A DNA stretch of 64,000 nt from the NCBI RefSeq assembly GCF_040115645.1, contig NC_089548.1:2914001-2978000 (forward strand), read 5' to 3'. A model generated the notes under the pieces. The model worked only from the letters and a program-made list of their open reading frames with translations, was not told the origin of the DNA and made no database searches. The stretch comes from Euwallacea fornicatus. Its lineage: Eukaryota; Arthropoda; Insecta; Coleoptera; Curculionidae. A program made the translations under genes and the position numbers. Of the stretch, positions 13,601 to 24,726 are shown piece by piece. How positions within the stretch are numbered: position 1 is the first letter of the stretch; each line of letters opens with the position of its first letter.

Positions 13601-16600
13601 TTGAAAAGGTTCAAAAGTTCCGGATAAATTCGTTAAAAATTTAAGGAAATATTTTTCATAACAATATTGAAACACCTCAAATATTGTTTTTAGTTGCGTA
13701 CGGACGTCCCTAGTGTAGGTGGAAAAATTCTACCTATTCCAAAAAACGCAACATTTATCCCCCCACAGCGTGTCCCTAATTTCATATCCTTTTTCCAAAA
13801 CGTCTTTGAAATATTCCAAAAAAAAAAAAAATTAAACACTCTGTATCTTAAAAACGAAGCGGTTTCGAACCTCATTTTATTCAATCTAAATATATGTTTT
13901 TATGCTCTCTACATCCCTTGAAAGTTAGTCGGTATGCCTATGAAACACCCTGTATAACCAAGTAGGTGCCTACCATACCTGCGAATAAAACATCGTCCTT
14001 ACGAAATAGAAAACAATGTCTAGAAGATTCCAGTTTCTTTCCTTTAATCATAAACTCATCTTTCTGAATACAACAAAACGTCATTAACCGTATCTATTAC
14101 TGCAAATGTCTTTTAATTTTTCTGGGTTTAACCCTTTACCATTTAAGGTGGCAAATCATCGTCTTGCTTAAAGGTCGCAGAGACACTCAAACTTTAAAGT
14201 CCGCATTTTAAAGGGAAATATTGAACTAAAATTAGCATCCAACCCTTGCATATACAAGCGCAGGCGATATTCGCTTGTTGAAACTATTTTTGGAAAACTC
14301 GGATAGAGACTAATGGGAATCCAGAGTTATAAATGACTCTAATTTTTAATGGACAGAAGAAAAACGTTTGCCGTTTTCGTAGCCAGATTTGTGAAACAAA
14401 TTTCATATAGTTGATTATAATTAATGCAGTGTAAGTTTTGTGCAGTTAAAAGACTATGCATTTAGAAAACCAGGCGATTCTAAGTTAAACAAATGTAATT
14501 AATATGGGAAAAAATCACGTTATAACATTCAATGGAAAAGCAACAATATGGCCCAATCTCGTGTTTACATTTTCCGATAGAGTGAAGTCTTTAAGTGGAG
14601 GATAAATAACTGGAAGAGATTACATCTTTTTCTCCCGAAATGCAGTACAAGTATCGATCTGAAGGAGACTGCGTAGCGGGCTTTCGAAATCACAGGCAGG
14701 TGCGTCCCGCTTCGGACGAAAATTTGAAGTTTTTTTCTCAGGTCTCTCAATGGACATAACATTCTTAAATTTCGCATAAAAACTTTGATAATACCGATTG
14801 GCGATTTTCTGAGAAAATTGTAGATCAGGGCGGCAGTCGCAAACGCACGAAACTCTTCAATTGTTCCGCCTACAACATTCGTTTCTCTCATTAGAAATCC
14901 TTCACTCATTAGGAAAAAAAAATTCCGACACTCGTGCATTTTCAAATTTCGATTTTAAATGCCGCATTAACTCCTCGTGCGCTATTAATAATCGTACGTA
15001 ATGATAGAGTGCATAATAAAATGCTAAAGGTCAACGCGAATCGTTAAGGAGAGTCATTAAATGCATTATATGCCTCCTCTTTTTAACTGATATTATATGT
15101 TTTATTCGATTTGCAGATCTAACGCTATCATGAAATTGTAGGTCAAACTTGGGAATGCCAAGTTGAGATTAACGTTTTCGCCACAAACAGAAGCATGGTA
15201 ATATTTCAAAGTGCATCATTTAAGTGTATGTCGAGTACTTTGTACATAATTTATCTACGACTGCGACCACAAATCGTTTTAGTGCTCTTGGCACGATTTT
15301 AGGCTCGGTATTTATAACATTGCGAATAACCCTGGCTTCAATTCATACATCACTTGCCTAAATGTATTTACATAAATATGAAAGTTCATATCCTCCACAA
15401 ATATTTTGGGTTCGATGCTTGAACTTTTAACAAGTGCGGAGAGCGATATCACACGCTTACTTCAGGGCGGCAAAGACCTCTTCGCACGTGTTACGTACGC
15501 GTTTTGAGTGTCAGCGCATGTGTGTGAACTTTAGAGTTTCCGTAAGTTAAATTAAATATTATCGTGCAATAAAAGTTTTACATTCGCATGTGCGGTAAAA
15601 AGTGCACGCCAAGGTCAAATATCCGCAAAAAGTTTTGACATTGACACGTGTCACATTGATTACGTATGGCAAATAGCCGCTTTCAACTCACACATGTATG
15701 CAGCACTGCCTCTTTAGCGCACCCTTGTGGGAAAAATGGATAGGCCAATTTTGTCTATGCCAGGGTTTTGTCTATTGTGACAAGAACAATAATAATTCTC
15801 TCGACAGTGATATAAGAGGATGCATATTCTTTAACGTCAGCGCAGCGTCACCTCCCCAGATGTATCTCTAGGCAAAAGCACTTCAATCGGGGTCACTCTA
15901 AGTCAGAGGTGTGCACCACGAACGAGGTTTTTTGACACTTTTCACAGCGCTATCATTCAAAAAATTTGATCGGAAAGTTCACCCTGTAGCTCGTGCGTTA
16001 ATAGTCACTTCATTCGCAGGTTATGTAAATAACCGTTACTATTACCACGTGCTCGTAAGAAAATATAATGCAACTAGTAGAAGTAGGAAATCCTTACGCT
16101 GACGTGCCTTCTATCAATCTGTAAGTCACGATTGAAGAGATTGGTAATTTTTCAAATAACAGGTGGTGCGCCGTGATTGTATCCGCTGTAGAACGTTTTC
16201 GAGCTCTTCAAAGATTTTCACACCCAAATGAGTAATTGTACTGCCCACTTATTGTTAGGATTGATGTAACTCCGGGTTACATCTGAATATATGCGGTTGA
16301 TAAATGATCTTTCTATTGTGGTACTTTATGGTTTAAGCAGCAAAATCGTATGGTTTTTAAGGCAGGGATGTCTCAGATCTTATACTCCAATAACTTACAC
16401 ATTTTATTTGACGAAACTCAAATACTCCAATAAAATTTTCCAATGAAATAAAATCTAGAAACTTGAGCCATAATATTCCGCCGAAACTAAACTTGGGAAA
16501 AATTGAAAGCTGTAAACGTATATTTGAGGTGGCGTTCGTTTCATTTGTTGAGATAAGGCTCAGATAAGCCCTTACCCGCGTTGTATATCCTATTTTACGC

Positions 16601-17352
16601 TTTTAGTTTCTCTATTGGGGATTTTGGTGGATTTCGTTTCAAATAATAAGGTATGTGCCTGAAAATGTGTTATTTATCACAGCGAAGTTTGTGCGACAGA
16701 AGGTCACATGTGTGCATATGGCAGTGACACAGTATTCTGGAACTAGGTCTAGGTTTTGCTCGTAGTACAATAAATATGTTGAGGGTATTCCAATTGGATG
16801 TACCCTTTTACTACACACATACAGGACTTCCCAGGGTATGTGACCAAGGCTTCAGGACTGGTCAAAAAAGCACATTTGAAGATGAATTTCTCACCTACTC
16901 ATAATATTCTGAGGGATTCGGTGATAAAGTTTTCAAAAAACAATTGTCTTCCCATTTCCGAAGAGTCACAGCGTCTCACATTAAATTAGGTACGCTAAAA
17001 GCTTTTGTGAAGTATCACAAGAATACACAACATCAAGCGTTTCCAGTGGCGGAGATTTGAGTATCTAAGCACTAATAATAAAAACGAATTATGCATCGGA
17101 AAAAAGAAGAATGATCTTTATTACGAAATGCAGCATTCAGCATAGACCAAAAGCGTCGATGGATATTTCTCGCCGATTCGCCGTAAGCTTAATTTTTGTA
17201 ATTTAGCGTCCATGAGCCGGCTACATTTGAATTGTCGACATCAGTCAGAGGTCACAGATAAAATAAAAATCAGAGAAATTTTAATTTGAGACGCTAAAAC
17301 TTTGAATATTAAAAAAATATATTATATTATCGTCGACGACGGGGTATAACTA
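7616..17352. other. long non-coding stretch, no host gene supported
   Basis: Nearly 10 kb of AT-rich DNA. The longest frames (126 codons on the minus strand at 14,945-14,565; about 80 codons elsewhere) look random in composition, lack splice context and resemble no family I know. A motif typical of DNA-transposon tips, CACCCTGTATA, occurs at about 13,948. A minus-strand frame near 15,236-15,330 has weak resemblance to a transposase C-terminus. CpG-richer sequence near 15,430-15,640 has no recognisable content. Confidence 0.45.
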
Positions 17353-18625
17353 TTAGGAGTTGGAATTAATTCGTAGCGTTTTTTTTTAAGAAAAAAATTT
17401 ATTGATTTTAAATGAAAATAAAAAAATACATTAATTAAAGTATTGCCCATCGCTTTCTACTACTTTTGACCAGCTTTCGAGCAGGGCACGAATACCGCGT
17501 CGGAAGAACGCGTTGTCTTTAGATGCAATCCATGAATCGACCCATTTTTGACAATCTTCGTAAGAAGTGAACTTCTGCTCAGACAGACTATGATCCATCG
17601 AACGAAACAAATAATAATCAGATGGAACAACATCTGGGGAATACGGCGGGTGGGGCAGGATTTCCCATTTAAGTCTTTCCAGGTATGTTTGTACCGGTTT
17701 TGCGACGTGCGGACGAGCATTGTCGTGCAGCAAAATGACTTTGTCGTGTCTTTTGGAGTATTCCGGCCGTTTTTCTTTCAATGCACGGCTCAATCGCATC
17801 AGTTGTAGTCGGTAGCGGTCTCCAGTTATGGTTTCAACAATTCATAATAAATCACACCCCTCTAATCCCACCAAATACAGAGCAGAAGCTTAGACCCATG
17901 GATATTCGGCTTTGCCACTGATGTTGACTGGGCTTAACCCATGACTTTCTGCGCTTCGGATTGTCGTAATGGATCCATTTTTCATCACCGGTGACAATCC
18001 GATGCAAAAAACCTTTTCTTTTTTCCCGTTGAAGCAGCAGTTCACACGTCAAAAAACGCCTCTCAATGTCCCTTGGTTTCAATTCATATGGAACCCAATG
18101 TCCTTCCTTTTGGATCATATACCCAAAGTTTTAAGACGTTTTCCTACCGTTGATAAGTTAACTCTCAATGATGTAGACAATTCTTGAAGTGTTTGACATA
18201 GGTCTTCGTTGAGCAATGCCTCCAAAGCATTGTCTTCAAATTTTTTTGGCTGACCAGGTCGCTCCTTGTCAACCAAGTCGAAATCACCAGCTTTAAAACG
18301 TGCAAACCACTTCCGACACGTTTGTTCAGCTAGAGCATGTTTATCATATACTTCCACTAAAATACGATGAGCTTCAGCAGCACTTTTGTTCATATTAAAG
18401 TAATGAAGTAAAATTCCCCGCAAAAACCCTTTATTTGGCACAAATTGTGACATATTCAATAAATTATAAAATGTCGTTATTTATTATTCAAAAAGTGGGT
18501 ATGCAAAGCAAATGACCTCTAATGACCGTTGTTTCACGATAAGGATATTATTGTAGATAACAACGAAATACTATACTATCTATGCCATCTCTTGTAAAAC
18601 GCTACAAATTAATTCCAACTCCTAA
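17353..18625 (-). mobile_element. mariner-family transposon, 1273 bp, near-intact ends
   Basis: The inverted ends start TTAGGAGTTGGAATTAATT. About 29 of the first 30 bases match between 17,353 onward and the reverse complement ending at 18,625. Each end is flanked by TA (17,351-17,352 and 18,626-18,627), the target duplication expected for mariner. The size is typical of a full-length element. A minus-strand transposase fills the interior but is broken by frameshifts. The well-kept ends suggest a fairly recent insertion. It lies about 100 bases upstream of the GC-rich putative first exon ending at 18,930. Confidence 0.9.
17431..18453 (-). pseudogene. mariner transposase, frameshifted
   Basis: The translation covers a whole mariner transposase in three pieces. 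The N-terminal helix-turn-helix half (from the ATG at 18,453 to 18,115) includes ILLHYFNMNKSAAEAHRIL and CRKWFARFKAGDFDL. The middle piece (18,118-17,852) has WVPYELKP and the first catalytic Asp in VTGDEKWIHYDN. The last piece (17,799-17,431) has HDNARPH and YSPDVVPSDYYLF, with 34 residues between the second and third Asp, the DD34D signature. A one-base shift at about 18,116 and another between 17,852 and 17,800 break the frame. All catalytic residues remain, but the protein cannot be made whole. The motif set is closest to the cecropia-type mariners. Confidence 0.85.
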
Positions 18626-18769
18626 TATTATTCCTAACTTATGCGATGATGTCTTCACCGCATTCGAGCGTTATTGATGAATAACGTCACGTTTATACCC
18701 AAATATTAATTCATGGAGCACTGATCAACGCATTTTTCCAGAAAAATCCAGCGTTTCTTCGGCTGGATT

Positions 18770-18930
18770 CGATTCATCCCAACCCAGTGTGAGCTTCGAC
18801 AGTGTTCGGGTCTCGTCGGCTCGGTAAGTCGGGACAGTGGCGGGGGCTCGGCAGGCAACGTGGCGGCGACGTAGGGCGGCGTTACACGCGCCGACAGCTA
18901 CGGGATGCACGCCAATGTGCATGCCGACAG
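18770..18930 (+). other. GC/CpG-rich putative 5' noncoding exon with strong donor
   Basis: About 160 bases are strikingly GC- and CpG-rich against AT-rich surroundings and end exactly in GCCGACAG followed by GTGAGT, a near-consensus + strand splice donor at 18,931. No convincing + strand protein is encoded. The next + strand gene begins translation at 28,374, where TGCGCAG lies shortly before the ATG as a possible acceptor. I infer this is the transcribed first exon and promoter-proximal region of the Dpp10-like gene. The transcription start is not defined: CAGT words near 18,784 and 18,799 are only candidate initiators. Confidence 0.45.
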
Positions 18931-21900
18931 GTGAGTGTTAATTCTATGAGTAAAAAAATGCAATATGATTGAAATTATACAGGATAACTCATATCGTATG
19001 TGGTGCTATATTGGCCGAGTTGTTGAAGTCACAGTATTAGCTGGATTCGGTTCTTACTAAACGAATATGTGTAACTAGCTTCAAAGCCTACACCAATCCA
19101 ATCACTATCCAACGCTGAATTACATCAAAATTGTATACCTTTAATGTAAAAATTTTCTGAAAATATGCCGAAATTTAACGATTGAATACTGTTGATTGGT
19201 AATGCACACGATCAAATATTGTTTAATTTCATAAAATACAGCGTAATTAGACAACATTTACTCGTGTGTGTTGGACCGTAAGCTGCGGACTTTAGCCATA
19301 ATTCAACAACTAGATCTTATAGTTATGAACACGGCCTTAGTACTAGTTAGTATTCTGTACACTTTGTTCTGTTGCCAGATCATTTGTCACTTTTTGTAGA
19401 AACTCGTGGAGACTACCTCCAGACGAGACCTTACAGGTTGCCGATCCAAAGGCAAAGAAGGCTGAGGTAGGTGATGAAGAGGTCAGTACTCGCAACACCA
19501 GAGGAGTCACCACTGCACCATGTTTTCCTGATTTAATGCAGTTTTTGGTAGTAGTTAATTATTCATGCTAATTGGAGATCTCAAGCAGGAAGTTTTAATT
19601 TATACATAATATTACATTTAAAATATTTTTAACAATAACCATCGTTTGTTCCGTCTCACTTGTCAAAGTTCTTACTTCGTTAAAAGCAGAGGACTTGTAT
19701 TCTTACTCCGACGTTGCCCGAAAAAGTAATGAAAGTAATGACCTGTTCAGTTTTGCAACTTTCAACTTAAAAACCTTTGGCAAATACCCAAATCCGTCTT
19801 TTAATCTTTCCTGAGATCCTGCTTTAAAATTGATGTGGCAGATTTCCTGAAAATATTACTTTATTCGAAGATCCTGTTATGCCTCAACTGAAGTATAAAG
19901 ACCATTCTCTTGCAATCGTAGAGTGGTGCGTATAATATAAACACACCAGTGGTGCAAATACCCTACGATAATAATCAAAATGTTTATTTTAGTCTCAGAC
20001 ACTAACCTATCGGACTTCAGTGTTTTTTATGATATTAGCTTCTTCAACAAAAGCTCAACTTTTTTCAGAAACACTCCACATTTTCAATTCCTCAAATATT
20101 CTCTTAATCTTATTTCTGAATAATTCCCCTCCTTGTGATTGCAGTTCATGTCCTTCCCACTCTCCTCGCCAATACGATCTTTTCACTCCATCAGAAGCTT
20201 CGTCCAGCATGGAAGAAGCAAAGCTGCACCAATATTTTAATTCAAGCAACTACTCCATCCTACGGAAACAGAAATTTTCGCTAACTGCTAAGGCTAATCC
20301 ACTCCCAAAGGATATTTTGTCTCTGAGACCTTTTGAATTTCGGACCTTCAGACCCTCCATCCCAATGTCCAACTTCTTGTTTTTGTCTAAGAATTTCGGG
20401 CTTCTAGGTCGCAGAAAAGTCTCTCTAGCACACTCTGCATAGTTGTCTAATAGTATTTCCCCGCTAATTAATTTTCAAAGGATTTCCCTTCTTTCCTATC
20501 GTTCGAATTTGAAACGTTGTTGTTAAAGGTTGATGTGTAACGTTAGTGGGTACCTGCTTGAGATCAAGAGTAAAATTTGGAAACTTCTTGTTCAATTTTG
20601 ACTATGCATTTGGAATGGACTAGTGGTATGTTCAGGAATGAGTACTGACTGAAATTTTTGGTATATTTTTCGAGTTTTAGACTTTTAGACTAGCATTTTT
20701 CACACAATAAGAAATACCGGGTATTTATGCTTATGCCGCTGAGACATATATTATTATTTATCATAAACAAGCACTAATCAATACCTTGTGCTCCTTATTT
20801 ACTCGTCTGAAATGGCATTATTTGCTTTATTTCCTTCCTAAGATAGAGCTTAATAAAGTATCGAATTATTCGATCAATCGATTCCCGTCATTATCTGCTA
20901 AGGTTACTTTAAGCCTCTTTATCCTTTTAATGGCTTTTGCGGGATACAAGCTTTTTGTCTGGATCGTTAAAATTCAGCAGCTACTGTTTTTTATTTCTCT
21001 CATCTTTTTTAATTCATCAATCTTACATGCATCAAGCATACTTCTCTTCCCTGGTGAATTCTCGCTAAAAACCTGAAAAACTTAAAAATTAAGCACAGTT
21101 CAAGTTGTAGCACAATTTAAATGATGCATTATACGGTTGTTAAAATTGCAATTCCGGACGAGTGGCTAATTACTTTAAGAAAAGCTCAAACTTTAGGATG
21201 AAACTAGTACACTCATATAGACTTTTCTCATTTCTAGCTTGGAAGTTGTCTAGGAAAATTTGGGGTGTATATCGACTTGAACAGAGTTTTAAACTTTGGA
21301 AGGATTAGTGCCGTTTTCATACCATGTCGAGCTTCAAGTTAACCAAGTAGGAGTATCCAATACTCCTATAATATATAGTTTTAGTCCGTATACACCTATT
21401 GTTATACCTCTTACAGCCACGCAGCATTTTTGAGAATGAAACACCTTTAGAATATTAGACGATTAGAGTTACAAGGTAACCCTAGCACTTTCCATGAATT
21501 AAATATATCTCGTTAGCCTTAAGATCTTCATTTTTCTCCAATATTGTCCATTACCCTTTTTGCCTTTCATGTCCGATCTGCACATATTGGAAAGATAATA
21601 TGCGAAAAATGTCGGAGCAAATTTCTAAGGGTAACGAGAACGCACATTCTTTTAGTTCTTTGATGTAGATATCGCTATTAATTAGAGATACTATTACTAT
21701 TCTACCCCAATAATTTTATCCCAAATAAACTCATTAATTACATTAATGGGCCGTAAGGTAAAGGTTAGCGCACGATTCACCCTAGTATTTGACCAATAGA
21801 GTACTTACAGAAATTTACATGTACTAAAATTGGAGAATGAGGATCCAACCTCAAAAAAAGTGCCAATACGATTCGCAATTCGGAAAAATTCATAAGAAGC

Positions 21901-23059
21901 TTCAGTAAGAACTTTCCTTGAAGAGAGCCTAGTCAATCAGCAGCACAGAATTTGCGTCTCCTCCAAATGGTAACCCCTTGTATGTTATCATTCCTAATTT
22001 TAAACCAAAATGCTAAATGCAAAAGTTGTAGGCACCAACGTAGATTATTACAAAAGCTCTACGGAAGTACCATTAATCGGGTTCTTTTTGAAATATGACG
22101 CATACTTCTAATTTTTTAATAGAGCACCATGTAGATGCCTATTTCAATACATGAGGATTTTCACACTAATTTAAGAGATAATCGTTTAATGACTTGCAGA
22201 AATAATAAGTCATTAAACTAGAGAAGTCAACAAGCTACGAGCTCGTATTACCTCTTAGATGGAATGCTGTCGCTAGTTTTTGATTGCCCACTCTATGCAC
22301 ACAAGACAGGTCATTTATGCCTTAATAGCGGATGTACTCCAGAACATAATTGACAGGGTACATTTGGCCTTAAAATTCACTTACCTACCCTTATTTACAC
22401 AACTATTAATATTCGTTACACACCCAAAACAAAATCACACGTTGTTTGCCTGGACGTCCTCATTCCGTCCCTTTATATGAAAGTCACGTGTGGCAGAAAC
22501 GTCCCAGACTAGTGAGAAAATGCTTTTCCATTATATAAAAATAGGTACTTTTAATATATTGGTAGTTCTGGGATTAAGGGTTGTTTTATCAATCTGGAAA
22601 TGGGGGTCGAAAGGGAATGTCGCATATTGCATAAAGTTCGGTCATTTACTATATTCTTTTTTATTTATCGCGAGGATAAGCACTTAATAAAATAAAATAT
22701 CTTGAAGTGTGAAGTGCACAGTATACCATTTTGACCCTGTTTCTGATTAGCTACAGTAGACGTAGAGTTGATCGAGTGGAGTTAAATTTTTCTGCGAAAA
22801 CCTTAAATGGTTTGCAGTTTAGATCTTTGGGCGTGTATTGAATTAGAGAGAACGTACGTGTCTAGAGGGCACCGGGAGAACGTAATATTCAAATAACAAA
22901 GACAGAGATATGATATGCACGTCCCGTACAGACTAGACTAACGGTTTAAAATTGATAATGGGAGTGTATACGGGTTGAATAAAGATGGCGATATGAATAT
23001 ATGTTCTTGAGTTGGATTATTTGTCACAATTTTAGCACCATCAGAGCCGTGACAATATA
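18931..23059. other. putative first intron, mostly featureless
   Basis: AT-rich sequence without a supported exon, apart from a candidate alternative exon at 19,400-19,481. A plus frame of 140 codons at 20,020-20,442 begins on a non-ATG codon, is Ser/Phe/Leu-rich and matches no family I know; I regard it as chance. Confidence 0.4.
19400..19481 (+). other. candidate alternative coding exon upstream of the Dpp10-like transmembrane exon
   Basis: A pyrimidine-rich acceptor (CACTTTTTGTAG) precedes an open stretch reading LPPDETLQVADPKAKKAEV. It has two in-frame donors, GAG|GTAGGT at 19,466 and GAG|GTCAGT at 19,481, both leaving phase 0. The Dpp10-like exon at 29,583 starts in phase 0, so either donor could join it and give a Lys/Glu-rich cytoplasmic tail before the membrane segment. 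DPP-family genes in animals use alternative first exons with different cytoplasmic tails. No ATG is present here, so a further upstream exon would be needed. Confidence 0.25.
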
Positions 23060-24726
23060 CAGTGGTGGCCATTGAGATAGAGCCAGCTGATACTTTTGCT
23101 AGAATTCAACACCACACCTTTTTAGAAACATTTTCATAAACCTCTATACAGTTCCTATGCATGTTCAATAGGAATTATTTCGAATGCGCACCGAAACGAA
23201 AATTATAAGTGAACATGATAAAAATTCAAACTTGTTTGGTCTTGTTTGGTTTCAATTAGTCTCATTAAAAGTCAATTCTGGTCATTAAAATAGAGACGTG
23301 AAAAATAAAATACATAGCACTAGTGTTCCTTCAAGTTTGCACTTGTCGTTTCCTTTGAGTTATCACCGTGATTTCCTTTTTGGCACTTAGTAAAGTACTG
23401 AAGAATAACTTAGATAAAAATGGACCGTGGCGTTCATTGCACGGCAGAGGAAAGAGTGGCAATCTTAACATTACGGAAAGAGAGAAAATCGCTAAGAGAA
23501 ATTGCAAGACTTATCGGATGTTCAAAAAAAAAATGATTGAAAATGCTATAAGAAAAGCACCAAGTCGGGAAAATCGTGGAGCGAGAAGAAAAACAAGTCC
23601 TCATACAGACAGGCAAATTGTTCGAGTCTCCAAAAAAGATCCCTTCAAGACGTCTATCAGTATTAAAACTGAACTAGGTTTGGAAATAAATACAAGAACT
23701 ATTCGAAGAAGGCTTCAGACAAGTAATTTACACGGCAGAATAGCCAGAAAAATTCCTTTGTTATCCTCCAAGAACATTAAGCGACGTTTAAAATTCGCCC
23801 AAGACCATTTGAATTGGGATGGTGGAGAGGAAATAAAAAAATTTCGCTATATTTTATGGAGAGATGAAACAAACATAAATCTAATAAGATATGATGGGAG
23901 ACATTATGTCAGAAGAGCACTCAACCAGGAATTATTACCAAAACACACCATTAAAACAGTTAAATATGGAGGTGGTAACATAAAACTTTGGGGATCCTTT
24001 TTATGGTATGGTCCAGGACCAATTTTCTGGATTAAAGAAACCATGGATCAACATGAATATGTCCACATTCTTCGAGATATTATGTTGCCTTTTGCTGAGG
24101 GGAACATGCCTCTAATATGGAAGTATCAAAAAGACAACGACCCGAAGCACACGTCTAGGAAAGCGAAAACATTTTTAAATGATAATAATGTGGATTTATT
24201 ACCTTGGCCCTCCCAATCGCCGGACCTTAATCCTATTGAGAGAAATTATGGACTCTCCTCAAGAATGCTTTTGGCAAACATAAAACGAAAAACAAGGACG
24301 ATCTCTGAGGGGTGATCAAGGCAGAATGGCAAGGAATGCCACTAGACGTGTGTCAAAGGCTTGTAAGCTCTATGCCTAGAAAATGCTTCGAAGTTATTAA
24401 ACATAATGGTTGCACAGCAAAGTATTAAGAGTTTAATGAGAGTTTAAGCTTCATTTCATCATTTTGAAACTGCAAAATATATTAATTATACCTATATCTT
24501 CATTTGGCTTTATTTTAACGACCAAGTATTCGTGTTGATTTGTTCCATTTGTTTGTTAAATATTATGTTTATGCAATCTCTTTAAATTCAGTTTGTTGTT
24601 AAAGTTTTATTTCTTGGTTATATATTTACAATATACAATTATCATACTAATTCAGTGCGATATTAAAACTTTATTTTCCAACGAATATATTTCTTTGAAC
24701 TGGCTCTATTTCAATGGCCACCACTG
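23060..24726 (+). mobile_element. Tc1-like transposon, 1667 bp
   Basis: CAGTGGTGGCCATTGAGATA begins the left end and the right end ends with its reverse complement; 26 of 27 terminal bases match (23,060-23,086 and 24,700-24,726). The left flank is TA; the right flank is CA, so one target copy has probably mutated. The size is full length for Tc1. The interior holds a nearly complete but broken transposase on the plus strand. Confidence 0.9.
23420..24428 (+). pseudogene. Tc1-like transposase, broken at an A10 run and near the C-terminus
   Basis: From ATG 23,420 the frame gives a Tc1 helix-turn-helix, with TAEERVAIL and KSLREIARLIGCSKK. At the run of ten A (23,524-23,533) the similarity moves to another frame, which continues MIENAIRK and carries the whole DDE domain: first Asp in LWRDETNI, second in DNDPKHTS, and Glu in SPDLNPIE, with 34 residues between the last two. 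After PIE the similarity shifts again to LWTLLKNAFGKHK. It then passes an in-frame TGA at about 24,307 and ends GVIKAEWQGMP...NGCTAKY at the TAA of 24,428. Two frameshifts and one stop make it inactive. Confidence 0.85.

Noticed and set aside
14565..14945. Minus-strand frame of 126 codons
   Set aside because: Composition looks random, there are no conserved motifs and no neighbouring exon-like sequence.
15236..15330. Minus-strand stretch resembling a transposase C-terminus
   Set aside because: Similarity is too weak and too short, and no catalytic motif or inverted ends are nearby.
18725..18922. Minus-strand 65-codon frame over the GC-rich block
   Set aside because: Open only because the region is GC-rich; the strong donor is on the plus strand, so a noncoding plus-strand exon is more likely.
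20020..20442. Plus-strand frame of 140 codons
   Set aside because: Starts on a non-ATG codon, is rich in Ser/Phe/Leu, has no splice context and resembles no family; likely chance in the putative first intron.
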